DNA from: Bacteroidia bacterium
Lineage (GTDB): Bacteria; Bacteroidota; Bacteroidia; SpSt-205
Assembly (NCBI GenBank): GCA_025057135.1
Contig: JANWXY010000020.1
Span: 1 to 52,796 of the forward strand
Reading direction: 5' to 3'
Length of the DNA stretch: 52,796 nt
Shown: positions 25,268 through 35,400 of the stretch, one piece after another
Layout: each line of letters starts with the position of its first letter
Position numbering within the stretch: the first letter of the stretch is position 1
Notes under the pieces: model-generated
The model's database searches: none
The model's input: the letters and a program-made list of their open reading frames with translations, nothing else
What the model was told of the DNA's origin: nothing
Position numbers and translations under genes: made by a program

Positions 25268-26791
25268 GTGAGTCGGCTTATTGAGAAGTATTTTTTCGCC
25301 CCTAAGGATAGCCTCGTCACCTCTGAGCGTGCCCTCCCGCCAGTATGGCTGCGACGCTTTCTCAGAGGTATAGTTATATTGCAGATAGCTATTGTAACCT
25401 GGGACACCATTGGTCTCATGCGTGCTTATGGGATTCGCAGGGTGCAGGCAGACTGTGCAGCTTATCTTACAGCGGCTCAAGCCCTTCTAAGAGGGGATGG
25501 TCTCAAGACTCCCCCTATTTTTGAGCCGCTCCCATACGGCTGGATGCACGAATGGCCTTTAGGCTATCCCGCAGCCATCGCTTTGACTACTAAGGTTACG
25601 GGCTTAGAGCCCTTCTATGCCAGCCGTTGGCTGAACGTCATCCTTCTGATGGTGACCTACGGACTGCTCCTCTACTTTTTTAGAGAAGAGGCGGAGTGGA
25701 TTTTCTTTTTCATTTATCCGCCGAACTACACTTGGAATGTTACTTACGCCCTTTCGGAAAATCTCTACATACCGCTATTTGTAGGCTTTATTGGGGCTTT
25801 CTGGAAATACCGTCAAACCATGCGCCTGCGGTGGGCAGGGGTGATGGCATTGATGTTGGGGGCGCTTTTTCTGACCCGTTATGCCAGCATAGCAATAGGG
25901 GCAGGACTTGCTCTATGGGGGATGTGGCGAGCCCTCAGAAAAGATTGGAAAACCTTTATCGTATCTATCGGCTTGTTCATAGGGCAGGCGGTATTGGCGG
26001 CACTTTATTTCTGGTGGAACTCTCTAAATCATCCTCTGAGGGAGACGGGATTATCGATCCGCGATATGCCTATGCCCCCGGACCTATTGTGGCTCATATG
26101 GGAGCTTGTCCCATTTATTAGACTGGTGGGGTTGGTAGGGCTTGGATTTTTAGTAGTGAGGTGGCTGAGGGGAGGGACTCGCTTTTCCCCAGATAAGGAA
26201 GAGCTGCATGAGATTCTCCTTATCCTATCCTTTACTCAGGCGATGCTGTATTTCTGGAGCATGTGGCGGGGTCGGGTAGGTATCGTGGATATGAGGCACT
26301 TTGTCATAATCTTTCAGCCGCTTATGTGGTATTGGGGCCAAAGATTGTGGCGATATTTTTCTCCCTATGCCATAGCTATTGGAGGGTTAGTATTTTTAGG
26401 ATGGCAGATTCGCAATACATACCGGCATCACCGCTGGGCATATGAGAAGTCTTATGTGCCGTACGAGTATGTGACGGCGGTCAGACAGGCTTATGACAGC
26501 CTGCCTCAACGCAGCTGTATTATCTCTGGTAGCTTGGCTTACTCCATAGTGGGCGGGCGGACAGATATATGTATGGGACAGAGCGGCGCCTACTTTCCGA
26601 TACTTCTTCGGGATTGTGACTGTCTGTACATAGATTGTGGTCTTTTAGAGGAGCGGCATAAGCTGGGAATGGCGGGGGGCATTTTTTGGCCATTTATTCG
26701 ATATTGTGATAAACCATGTACTTCGTGGGTATGTCTCAGGAAAATCGCTTGCGCAAGCTCACCCCCGAAGAGCTCGGAAGGCTCTCCGTAG
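25268..26791 (+). CDS. GT-C type multipass membrane glycosyltransferase-like protein
   Basis: About 507 residues with some ten hydrophobic segments. A short cytosolic N-terminus is followed by a first helix, then an acidic external loop RRVQADCAAYLTAAQALLRGDGLKTPP, as in dolichol/polyprenyl-phosphate-sugar transferases of the GT-C fold. The C-terminal 90 residues are soluble. No acceptor can be inferred. The start is GTG 25268 by promoter spacing. The last 20 residues, rich in Cys/Ser/Pro, are encoded in the overlap with the SpoU gene and may be a late extension. Confidence 0.7.
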   Translation: MSRLIEKYFFAPKDSLVTSERALPPVWLRRFLRGIVILQIAIVTWDTIGLMRAYGIRRVQADCAAYLTAAQALLRGDGLKTPPIFEPLPYGWMHEWPLGYPAAIALTTKVTGLEPFYASRWLNVILLMVTYGLLLYFFREEAEWIFFFIYPPNYTWNVTYALSENLYIPLFVGFIGAFWKYRQTMRLRWAGVMALMLGALFLTRYASIAIGAGLALWGMWRALRKDWKTFIVSIGLFIGQAVLAALYFWWNSLNHPLRETGLSIRDMPMPPDLLWLIWELVPFIRLVGLVGLGFLVVRWLRGGTRFSPDKEELHEILLILSFTQAMLYFWSMWRGRVGIVDMRHFVIIFQPLMWYWGQRLWRYFSPYAIAIGGLVFLGWQIRNTYRHHRWAYEKSYVPYEYVTAVRQAYDSLPQRSCIISGSLAYSIVGGRTDICMGQSGAYFPILLRDCDCLYIDCGLLEERHKLGMAGGIFWPFIRYCDKPCTSWVCLRKIACASSPPKSSEGSP

Positions 26792-27297
26792 AGGATTATC
26801 GGGCAGCGCCTAAGTTTCCCATGCGTCTTTTATTAGATAACCTTCGCAGCCGGTATAATGTGGGGAGCCTCTTACGTTCCGCTGATGCGTTTCGTGTAGA
26901 GAAGGTATATCTCGCAGGCTTCACTCCTGCCCCCCCGCATCCAGAGATTCATCGAAGTGCGCTGGGAGCTGAGGAAAGCGTAGAGTGGGAGAAAGTGTAT
27001 GAAAGTAAAAGTATCATAGAGGCTCTAAAAGGCTCGGGGTGGACGGTGATATCTTTAGAGCATACGAATAGGAGCGTAAAAATTTGGCAGTTTAGGTGGC
27101 CTCCTGCCCCATGGCTCATCATTTTAGGAAATGAACTAACTGGCGTTAGTGATACTCTACTTCATCTCAGCGATGAAGTGGTAGAAATACCCCAGTTCGG
27201 CACCAAGCATAGTTTGAATGTAGCGATAGCCGGTGGGATTGTGCTATATGAAGCTGCGAAGCACCTTATGGCCGAAGGATTTTCTCATAACGGTTGA
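26731..27297 (+). CDS. SpoU/TrmH family RNA 2'-O-methyltransferase
   Basis: 188 residues. A SPOUT methyltransferase: the N-terminal RKLTPEELGRLSVEDY is typical of the Bacteroidota branch, then motif I LLLDNLRSRYNVGSLLRSADAF, motif II LIILGNELTGVSD and motif III VVEIPQFGTKHSLNVAIAGGIVLYE. It methylates ribose in tRNA or rRNA; the exact site is unknown. The homologous N-terminus supports ATG 26731, which overlaps the GT-C gene by 61 bases. The 3' end also overlaps the convergent protease gene by 32 bases. Confidence 0.88.
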   Translation: MSQENRLRKLTPEELGRLSVEDYRAAPKFPMRLLLDNLRSRYNVGSLLRSADAFRVEKVYLAGFTPAPPHPEIHRSALGAEESVEWEKVYESKSIIEALKGSGWTVISLEHTNRSVKIWQFRWPPAPWLIILGNELTGVSDTLLHLSDEVVEIPQFGTKHSLNVAIAGGIVLYEAAKHLMAEGFSHNG

Positions 27298-28858
27298 GAT
27301 CACTGAGCAGCTCATGTGCTTGCTTTACTACCGGGTCACGAGCTGTGATGAAGCTATACTCTCCACGCAGGCCGAGCCCATGATAAGCTCTGAGCTGTCC
27401 AACTAAGACCCGCAGCGCTTCTTCTGAACGACGCAGCTGGGCAAGCCGGTATTCTCGCAGCGCAGTTTCTACTTCTTGGAGTTTCGGCTGAATGGACGAT
27501 ACTTCATTGAGCTTGGAGCGCAGCTCAGATAAGAGAGCTTCAGCTTCGCCTTTGTACATATTAGGGTAGTGCCTGAGTGAGTCCAGCAGTGCTAATACTT
27601 GGGCCGGTGGGGGTAACTCCACGGTCAGCGTCGCTGAGTCTCTGGGGATACTATTCCTGTGTTGAGATAAAAAGTAAAAGAAGTACGGCTCAATCTGCTC
27701 CCTTTCGGCGGTGGGAAGGTAAGATTGTGCCTCTATGTCGGGGGTCACTCCGCTTCCCTCTCGGATAGGACGGCCATTACGAGTGCGAAAGATTCTACTG
27801 CTCTGTCCGGCACGAGGAGATAGTTGGATGCTGCGCCCCGAAGGTGTATAATACCGAGACACGGTAATCTTCATTTGGGTATTTTCTACCAGTGGACGGA
27901 CAACTTGCACAAGGCCTTTCCCAAAGGAGCGTTTCCCAATTATTACTGCCCGGTCTAAGTCTTGGAGAGTCCCTGCGACGATTTCAGAGGCGCTGGCACT
28001 GTGCTCATCTATAAGTATGACAAGTGGTAGCGTAGGCTCAAGTGGGTGCATCTGAGCGTAATACTTTTGATTAGCTTCTAACATGCGCCCCCGTGTCTCC
28101 AATAAAAGCTCACCTTTGGGCAAGAAAAAGTTCAGAATATCTAAGGCTTCATTCATGAGCCCGCCTGGATTCCCTCGTAGGTCTAATATGAGCCCTTTGA
28201 GAGGGGTTTGAGTTTTGAGTTTGATGAGATGTTGGCGGAGAGCTTCAGCGCAGCCTCGAGTGAATTGAGTCAGTGCAATGTATCCTATTTGGCCGGATAG
28301 GATGGTACTAAAAGGCACTGCCTCTGATTCTATCTCAGCCCGGGTGAGGGTGTATTCCTGCATTTGTCGTGAGGTTGGATGGTATATCTTGATATTCACG
28401 ACAGTTTTGGGCATGCCGCGCAAGAGCTTTTGTATCTGGTCCAAAGACAGATTCGCCACGGGCTGCTTTTCTATCTCTATGAGCAGGTCGCCTGGTTCTA
28501 TACCTGCTTTTTCAGCAGGACTATTGGGTAAAACTCTGCGACAGAGTACTTTACCTTCCAGGGACTGTAGGACTATGCCGACTCCTGCGTACTGGCCGCT
28601 TTGTTCAAGCTGGGCCTGTGTCACGTCCATGGCACTGTAAAAGTTCGTGTAGGGGTCCAGCTCGTTCAGCATTGCTTCTATGGCTTTGGTGGTTAGCCGG
28701 TCTAAGTCGGGGACATCCACGTAGTTCTGGGTCAGCTCTTGGAGCACTCTACCGTAGATTTCTATATTCCGACCAAGTCGGTAGAGTGGGTCTTGCCAGT
28801 AGATGAGGAGTAATAGACTTATGCTTCCGATTATGCCTATCCACGAGCGGCGTTTCAT
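27266..28858 (-). CDS. ctpA: S41 family C-terminal processing peptidase (CtpA/Prc)
   Basis: 530 residues. An N-terminal membrane anchor (7-24), a PDZ domain (about 85-165: GVGIVLQ..., then SPAEKAGIEPGDLLIEI), and the S41 protease core with LRGNPGG (228-234), a catalytic Ser in DEHSASASE (about 287-292) and the general-base Lys324 (SFGKGLVQ). The C-terminal 130 residues form a helical extension. It acts in the periplasm, trimming or degrading envelope proteins. Start ATG 28858 begins the anchor helix; the near-consensus TACCTTAC (28864-28871) stands 5 bases before it. Confidence 0.92.
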   Translation of the reverse strand: MKRRSWIGIIGSISLLLLIYWQDPLYRLGRNIEIYGRVLQELTQNYVDVPDLDRLTTKAIEAMLNELDPYTNFYSAMDVTQAQLEQSGQYAGVGIVLQSLEGKVLCRRVLPNSPAEKAGIEPGDLLIEIEKQPVANLSLDQIQKLLRGMPKTVVNIKIYHPTSRQMQEYTLTRAEIESEAVPFSTILSGQIGYIALTQFTRGCAEALRQHLIKLKTQTPLKGLILDLRGNPGGLMNEALDILNFFLPKGELLLETRGRMLEANQKYYAQMHPLEPTLPLVILIDEHSASASEIVAGTLQDLDRAVIIGKRSFGKGLVQVVRPLVENTQMKITVSRYYTPSGRSIQLSPRAGQSSRIFRTRNGRPIREGSGVTPDIEAQSYLPTAEREQIEPYFFYFLSQHRNSIPRDSATLTVELPPPAQVLALLDSLRHYPNMYKGEAEALLSELRSKLNEVSSIQPKLQEVETALREYRLAQLRRSEEALRVLVGQLRAYHGLGLRGEYSFITARDPVVKQAHELLSDLNRYEKILRP

Positions 28859-28885
28859 TTTCTGTAAGGTACAGAAAAAAACCGA

Positions 28886-28893
28886 TACCTTTG
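28886..28893 (+). promoter_or_regulatory. Promoter element TACCTTTG, 5 bases before ATG 28899
   Basis: Exact TAnnTTTG heading the five-gene operon 28899-36388. Confidence 0.7.
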
Positions 28894-28898
28894 ACGAG

Positions 28899-30425
28899 AT
28901 GCGGATGTTATGGGCTCTGCTGGGGGCAGGTAGCCTTTTAGCACAAACAGAGCTTGATGCAGAGCGTTGGAGCCAGAGCATCCCTCAAGGGAGCGCAAGG
29001 GCACTGGGGATGGGAGGCGCATTTACTGCTCTGGGCGGCGACCCTTCCAATCTCACTCAAAACCCCGCAGGCATCGGCCTCTTTATGAGAGGTGGCTTGT
29101 GGCTTACGCCTACTTTGTCCGTCTCTACGACCTCCTCGTCTTACTTAGGGCCGGCACAAGATAGCCGTTCCCACCTCGGATTGAGTCAGTTTGCGGCTAT
29201 TTTTCATGTGAAAGGCGGACGCACAATCACCCACTGGAACTTTGGAGTTGGATATAATCAAGAAGGGTTTTTTGTACAAAATACCCTCGCTCAGGGCTTC
29301 AATACTCGGAACTCTATTACGCAAGCCTTCGCTGAGCAAGCAGAAGGCATACCAGATACACTTTTATTTGGTTCTCCAGCCTTGGCTTACAATACTTTCG
29401 TGCAGAGCCCCACGCCTTCTACTACATGGGGCGTCATAGACCTGGTTTCTACCAACCCCTGGCGGTATAAAGGCGTATTTTCTGACGGGGGGATTTTCCA
29501 AGATATTTCTCGTCAAGAGAAGGGTAGGCTGAATACATGGGGGGTGTCGGTAGGCTTGTGCTATCAGAACATGGTATTTTTCGGCGCCTCTCTATTGATT
29601 CGCAGTCTCAACTACTCTAATCTCTACCGTTTCCGCGAAATAGACACCGAAAACCGCTATAATGGACAAAATGGCACCTCTCCTGTAGACCAGATAGTAC
29701 TGCGAGAGAAATATACCTCCTCAGGTAGTGGTTTCGGGTTGGCCGTGGGCGTACTCGTGGAGCCGTTAGATTATTTTCGCTTTGGAGCGAGTTTCATTAC
29801 CGGGTCGCGCATAAACATTCAAGACGAATACACTGCGGACATGGAGTTGCTTGTAGATGATGGGCGCAGTGCGTTGAGTTCTTTTGAAGAGCCGTATCAG
29901 TATGAATATACATTTTCCTATCCTTACCGAGTGAATGCAGGGCTGGCTTTTATAATTCCAGAGCGGGGGGCGGTATCTGTGGAAGGAGAATATCTGGATT
30001 ACCGCACTGCGGGCTTTACTTCCGAAGGCTACAGCTACGATATACAGAATGAAAATATAGAACGGTCATTTGGAGGGGCTTACAATTTGCGTGTTGGTAC
30101 GGAATGGTTACTTAGCCCCCAAGTCAGCATCAGAGGGGGATATGCGTATTACTCACCTGTCCGAAATCCGCAGGCTCGGCAATACTATGCAGACCCGCTA
30201 CGCCCTCAAAATTTGACGACCTTGGCTATGCAGCGTCAATTTATCTCTTTGGGGGCCAGCTATTCTTTCGGAAGTTTTTTCGTGGATATGGCATACATAT
30301 ATGCAATGAGTGCCCAAGTGTATTTAGCCTACTATGTCAGAAATCCCGCTTACGCTCCGGCCCCGAATGTTGTCATTCAGGATCGCACGCACCGAGTAGT
30401 TACTACATTTGGGTTACGATTTTGA
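28899..30425 (+). CDS. FadL/OmpP1-like outer-membrane beta-barrel protein
   Basis: 508 residues. Signal peptide 1-15 (..GSLLA, then Gln), then the family signature SARALGMGGAFTALGGDPSNLTQNPAGIG. Long alternating beta-strands with aromatic girdles follow, ending in a barrel strand with terminal aromatic RVVTTFGLRF. The family includes fatty-acid/hydrophobe transporters and the T9SS shuttle PorV; the lack of clear PorV features leaves it as a general porin. First gene of the operon; the next gene starts 3 bases after its stop. Confidence 0.82.
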   Translation: MRMLWALLGAGSLLAQTELDAERWSQSIPQGSARALGMGGAFTALGGDPSNLTQNPAGIGLFMRGGLWLTPTLSVSTTSSSYLGPAQDSRSHLGLSQFAAIFHVKGGRTITHWNFGVGYNQEGFFVQNTLAQGFNTRNSITQAFAEQAEGIPDTLLFGSPALAYNTFVQSPTPSTTWGVIDLVSTNPWRYKGVFSDGGIFQDISRQEKGRLNTWGVSVGLCYQNMVFFGASLLIRSLNYSNLYRFREIDTENRYNGQNGTSPVDQIVLREKYTSSGSGFGLAVGVLVEPLDYFRFGASFITGSRINIQDEYTADMELLVDDGRSALSSFEEPYQYEYTFSYPYRVNAGLAFIIPERGAVSVEGEYLDYRTAGFTSEGYSYDIQNENIERSFGGAYNLRVGTEWLLSPQVSIRGGYAYYSPVRNPQARQYYADPLRPQNLTTLAMQRQFISLGASYSFGSFFVDMAYIYAMSAQVYLAYYVRNPAYAPAPNVVIQDRTHRVVTTFGLRF

Positions 30426-30428
30426 GAT

Positions 30429-31364
30429 ATGCGTGTGCTAATCACTGGGGCTGGTGGACAAATCGGACATGCACTTGTCCCAGCATTAGTCGCTCGGGGA
30501 GACGAGGTTATAGCCACAGATATACGGGCGCTTGATTACCCTACGGCTACCGCACAGTTAGATATTTTGGATAAAGACAACCTGAGGCGACTACTTCATG
30601 AATGGAAACCTCAGGAAGTTTATCACTTAGCGGCATATCTCTCCGCCCGTTCAGAACGAGAACCTCATCTCGGCTGGGAGATAAATTTCAGGGCGACATG
30701 GCAGGTTTTTGAAGCATGTAAGGAAGCTGGTGTAGAACGGGTTTTCTGGGCAAGTTCTATCGCTGCTTTTGGACCTCATACGCCCAGACAGGCTACTCCG
30801 CAATATCCTCATATGGACCCGGTGGGTTTATATGGCATAGCCAAGCTTGCTGGGGAGCGGATAGCTGAGTATTTTTTCATTCGGCATGGTTTAGATATAC
30901 GCAGCTTGCGTTTCCCTGGCGTGGTAGGTCCGGGACATATTCCGCAGGGAGGGACTACCGACTTTGCCGTTCATATGTTCTATGCAGCTCTAAGGGAGAA
31001 GCATTATACCTGCTACCTACTGCCTGACACTACTTTGCCAATGCTCTACATAGATGATGCTATAGAAGCTATCTTACAGCTTATGGCTACTCCTAAGGAA
31101 AGGTTGTCAGTTCGGGGGGCATACAACATTCACGGCATGAGCTTCTCCCCGGCTCAGCTTGAGGCGGAAATTCAGAAGAGAGTGCCAGAGTTTTATTGCA
31201 CCTATGAGCCAGATTTTCGGCAGAAGCTGGCAGAGAGCTGGCCCGAGAGTATAGATGACACTTATGCCCGCCGAGATTGGGGATGGCAACCCAAGTATGA
31301 TTTATCCACAATGGCACAAGCTATGTGGGAAGCCCTTTCACAAGTGCCATATGAATCCCCCTGA
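30429..31364 (+). CDS. SDR-type L-threonine 3-dehydrogenase / NAD-dependent epimerase-like protein
   Basis: 311 residues, extended SDR. NAD-binding ITGAGGQIG (5-13), the acidic Asp31 that selects NAD, and catalytic Ser110, Tyr135 and Lys139 (YGIAKLAGE). The substrate loop LRFPGVVGPG is followed by the C-terminal SWPESIDDTYARRDWGWQPKYDL, the signature of the epimerase-like threonine dehydrogenases. It oxidises threonine to 2-amino-3-ketobutyrate. No 2-amino-3-ketobutyrate CoA-ligase gene is adjacent. The DeoC start overlaps its end by 14 bases. Confidence 0.85.
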   Translation: MRVLITGAGGQIGHALVPALVARGDEVIATDIRALDYPTATAQLDILDKDNLRRLLHEWKPQEVYHLAAYLSARSEREPHLGWEINFRATWQVFEACKEAGVERVFWASSIAAFGPHTPRQATPQYPHMDPVGLYGIAKLAGERIAEYFFIRHGLDIRSLRFPGVVGPGHIPQGGTTDFAVHMFYAALREKHYTCYLLPDTTLPMLYIDDAIEAILQLMATPKERLSVRGAYNIHGMSFSPAQLEAEIQKRVPEFYCTYEPDFRQKLAESWPESIDDTYARRDWGWQPKYDLSTMAQAMWEALSQVPYESP

Positions 31365-31992
31365 TTTATCACGATATATAGACTACACACTTCTGCGCCC
31401 AGGCTGCACGCGAGAGGAAATCTTGGCTCTCTGCGATACTGCTATACAACGGAGATATGCTGCTGTATGTGTGCCGCCATACTTTGTTTCAGATGCTGTT
31501 AGGCGGTTAGAGGGTTCGCTGGTGGCTGTAGCCACAGTCGTGGGCTTTCCCCACGGTATGCAACTAACCGAAATAAAGGCTGAGGATGCCCGCCTTGCCT
31601 TAGCTATGGGGGCCAGAGAGTTAGACATGGTCATCAATCTATCAGCGTATTTTTCTGGAGATGAGCGATATGTACGGGCAGAAATACAGCATCTCGCAGA
31701 GCTTGCTCATGCGCAGTCAGCCCTTTTGAAAGTTATATTAGAAACAGCGCTTCTTTCACCGTCACAGATTCAGGAGTTATGTCACTGGGCAGCGGATGCC
31801 GGAGCAGATTTTGTGAAAACTTCTACTGGATTTGCCGCAAAGGGGGCCGAAATTGAAGCGGTCAAGCTCATGCGTGACTCTGTGCCAGCCTCTGTGGGCG
31901 TCAAAGCCTCCGGAGGCATACGCACAGCGGAAGCAGCGTGGGCATTTATACAGGCAGGGGCTACTCGTATAGGAACCTCTTCAGCCTTATGA
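31351..31992 (+). CDS. deoC: Deoxyribose-phosphate aldolase
   Basis: 213 residues, normal size. A TIM-barrel class I aldolase with Asp92 (ELDMVIN), Schiff-base Lys156 (DFVKTSTGF), proton-relay Lys185 (GVKASGGIRT), and phosphate loop AGATRIGTSS. It splits 2-deoxyribose 5-phosphate into glyceraldehyde 3-phosphate and acetaldehyde. The start is ATG 31351, where the family N-terminus begins (LSRYIDYTLLRPG). It overlaps both neighbours (14 bases upstream, 4 downstream), so it is translated with the operon. Uridine phosphorylase at 48 kb is a possible partner in nucleoside salvage. Confidence 0.94.
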   Translation: MNPPDLSRYIDYTLLRPGCTREEILALCDTAIQRRYAAVCVPPYFVSDAVRRLEGSLVAVATVVGFPHGMQLTEIKAEDARLALAMGARELDMVINLSAYFSGDERYVRAEIQHLAELAHAQSALLKVILETALLSPSQIQELCHWAADAGADFVKTSTGFAAKGAEIEAVKLMRDSVPASVGVKASGGIRTAEAAWAFIQAGATRIGTSSAL

Positions 31993-32435
31993 GTAAGTGG
32001 TGCTTGATTGTAGGCTTGGTTATCGCTCAGGAGCCATGGAAGGCATTGCGACCGATTTATACGCCAAAACCCCTACCCTCTGCCGAAAAGCCTCGTCGCT
32101 TTGAGCCCGCTCCCGCCCGGATAATATGGGCACCGTCGCCCGCCGCCCAGGCTCTGTATGAAAAAGTACTGCAACAGACCCACTCCGCTGCGACACTTCC
32201 AGGTTATCGTATCCAGATTTTAGCGACTTCGGTTCGAGCCGAAGCCGACTCTGTGCGGTTTTTCTTCTTAGAGAACTTCACCGAACAGAGTATCCACATG
32301 GTATATGAAGCGCCTCTGTATAAACTGCGTATAGGGGATTTCTTAGAACGGCGGGAAGCCGAACGATGGTTAGAAAGATATCGCCGAATTTTTCCGGGAG
32401 CATTTATTGTGCCGGATAAAGTTTTACGCCCATGA
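31989..32435 (+). CDS. Exported SPOR-domain-like protein
   Basis: 148 residues. Signal peptide 1-13 (..VGLVIA, then Gln), a Pro-rich linker (IYTPKPLPSAEKPRRFEPAP), and a C-terminal SPOR-like beta-alpha-beta-beta-alpha-beta fold (GYRIQILATSVRAEADSVRFFF..., LYKLRIGDFLERREAERWLERYRRIFPGAFIV). SPOR domains bind denuded peptidoglycan, often at division sites. The start overlaps the deoC stop (ATGA) and its stop overlaps the PAS gene start. The pairing with the PAS sensor suggests an envelope-sensing link, which is inference. Confidence 0.75.
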   Translation: MSKWCLIVGLVIAQEPWKALRPIYTPKPLPSAEKPRRFEPAPARIIWAPSPAAQALYEKVLQQTHSAATLPGYRIQILATSVRAEADSVRFFFLENFTEQSIHMVYEAPLYKLRIGDFLERREAERWLERYRRIFPGAFIVPDKVLRP

Positions 32436-35400
32436 GAATATGGGGCTTGATATTCTTCATCGCTGGCGTGCTATGGTTTATCGGAGGGGCGATGATATAT
32501 GTGAATTTCATAGAAGCTAAAGCGCATGCCGAGGCCCAGAAGCTACGAGAGGACGTAGTTCTTCTTATGCAACTGCGTCGTCTCATCGCTTCTGAAGATG
32601 CTTCCATGGATTCTCTCTTTCAGGCTACGGAAAGGCTTCCCGAGGCTTCTTCTATTCAGCCGCTTTTACGGCGCATGAGTGAAGGGATTGACACAGAAGC
32701 TGACCGTCAGAACTTACAGAATCAGCTCACTCGGATAGAGAATCGTTATTTCAGTTCGCTGGCTTCGTTAGAACAGGAGCGGCATCGACGACTTATTCTC
32801 TGGCTTTTGATATTAGGGTTAGGGGCACTGATAGGAATCGGTGCTGGTTTTTTCCTGATGAGTCGCCAGTATCGCGGGGAAATCTCCGCTCATGAAGCCA
32901 CCCTTAGCGTTTTACACAAGTGGAAGCAGGCTGACTGGCAGAGTAGTATTCCCAGTGAAGCCGCAGGAGCCAAAGTACTGACTTCTCTTCGAAATGTATG
33001 GCACGGTGTAGATTCTTTTATTCGTTCGCTTTCGGAGGGCAAAGCTGAGCACCCTTTACCAGCGGAGGACCATCCGCTGCTTCATCGGATTCAGCAGTTA
33101 CAGCGAGTGCTGCGTGAGCGCTGGGATACGCAATCGGAACAGGCGCTCACTTTACGAAGCCTTGCAGCTTTTAGTGAAATTCTCAAAGAGTCTGAGACGA
33201 TCCCTCAGCTTGCAGAGCGTACCATAGTGCTCCTCTGCCGAGAACTCAGCGCCCATATGGGGGCGCTTTTTGTACGGGATCAGGATGAGTTATCGTTAGT
33301 GGGGACCTATGCGTATGATTTGTCGCAGGTGACCCAGCGGCGCTTTCGTATTGGAGAAGGCTTTGTAGGGCAGGCCGCTGCTGAAAAACGCCTCTTACGC
33401 ATTCATCCTGTACCGAGCGGATACTTGCGTTTGCGTTCTGGACTCGGCGAAGCCCCACCGCATACGCTTTTGCTTATCCCGCTCATCTTCCAAGATGAAG
33501 CTTATGGTGTAGTAGAGCTAGCATCCCTGGAAGCTTTCTCCTCAGCAGCTGAGCCTTTTCTTCAAAAAATCGGTGAGCACATCGGCGCTGCTTTGGCAAA
33601 CTTTATTTCCCGTGAACGGCTTACAGCCCTCCTAAATGAAGAACAAAGCCTCCGAAAGACCTTGGAGGAGAAACAAGCCGAGCTGCTGCGCAGTGCGCAG
33701 CTCATGGAAGAGGCGCAGAATAAACTCATAGAGTCTCAGACGCAGCTCGCCAGTCAAATCAGTGCTATCCGAAGTGCTGCGCTTGTGATAGAGCTGACCG
33801 CCCAAGGGGAGATAACTTTTGCTAACGAAGCTTTTCTCAATGCAGGTTTATTTGCCCCAGGGCAGATTCGGGGGCGATACTTCCCTCAGCTCGTTACAGA
33901 TACAAACCTTTCACAGAGCCTTCAAGAGGCATTTTCCACTCGTGCTACGTGGCAAGGTAGCTTGCCAGTCCAGACAGCCGCCGGGGATATCCTGTGGCTT
34001 CAAGCGACGTTTGCGCCATTAGAAGGGCTCTCCAGTGCAGGCTACATAGGAATCTGCTTTGACATCTCTCGTCAAAAAGCTCAAGAGGAGGAACTGCGCC
34101 GCATGTTAGAGCAGACACTCCTTCAAGAAGAGCGCTTGCGCGAAACTAATCAGCGCCTCCAGTCTCTGAATGAAGAACTACTCCATACTCAGACAGAGCT
34201 TAAGGGCCAGATCGCCGCTGTGGGGAATGCAGCAATCGTCTCTGAGACAGACCTTCAAGGGCGCATTATTCGGGTAAATGAGCTATTTCTGGACATATAT
34301 GGGTATCGGGCAGAGGAGATTCTTGGACAAAACCACCGTATCCTGAAATCAGGGCATCAGAGCGACGAGGTATTTGAGGAGATGTGGCGGACCATCACCC
34401 ATGGGCAAGTCTGGCGGGGTGAAGTCCGAAATCGCGCCAAAAATGGGCAGTACTATTGGATACTACTCACAATCACGCCCGTTCTGAGCCCCGAAGGAAA
34501 AGTCCTGAAATACATCGGGGTAGGCTTTGACATCACCGCACAGAAGCGGCAAGAAGAAGAGCTACGCTCAGCCTTGGAACTCTCCCAAGCTCAACAGCGA
34601 GAGCTTCGTATTTACACGCAGCAGTTGCAGGCTGCTCAAGAGGAAATGCGCCGCACACAGGTAGAGCTGCGTGGCCAAATCACCGCCGTCAATAATGCCG
34701 CTATCGTAGCTGAGACGGACCCTGATGGACGCATCACTTTTGTGAATGATGCCTTCTGCGGCATCTCGGGCTATACCAGAGAAGAGCTTTTAGGTCAATC
34801 CCATAGCCTTCTCAAATCAGGCCGACATGATGACGCTTTCTATCAAAGCCTTTGGAAAGCCCTCAAAGAGAAGCGAATGTGGCGGGGTATTTTCTGCAAC
34901 AAGAGAAAGGATGGCTCGCTTTACTGGGTGGCTTCTGCAATCACACCTGTGCTTGATACCCGAGGACGACTGGTGAAGTATATCGCTGTAAGTTTTGACC
35001 TGACAGCGCAAATTCAACAGGAAGAGCAGCTACGAGCCTATGCAGAAGAGCTGCGGCGCGCCCAAGCAGAACTCCGCGGCCAGATACTCGCCGTAGGCAA
35101 TGCCGCTTACCTTATGGAAACGGACCTTCATGGCAATCTTTTGTATGCAAACTCTGCTGCCTTAGAGGCATGGGGATACAGGTGGGAGGAAGTGGTAGGG
35201 CAAAACCTTCGTTTCCTCAGTAGTGGGCATCACGCCCCAGAGTTCTGGCAGGAAATGTGGGCAACTATCCAGTCGGGACAGGTCTGGCAGTCCGAGGTAC
35301 TCAATCGCTCTAAGAGTGGTGAGCTTTTCTGGCAGCTTTTGACTATTACGCCTATCCAGGACCCCGAAGGACGGATATTCAAATATATCGGTGTCGCATT

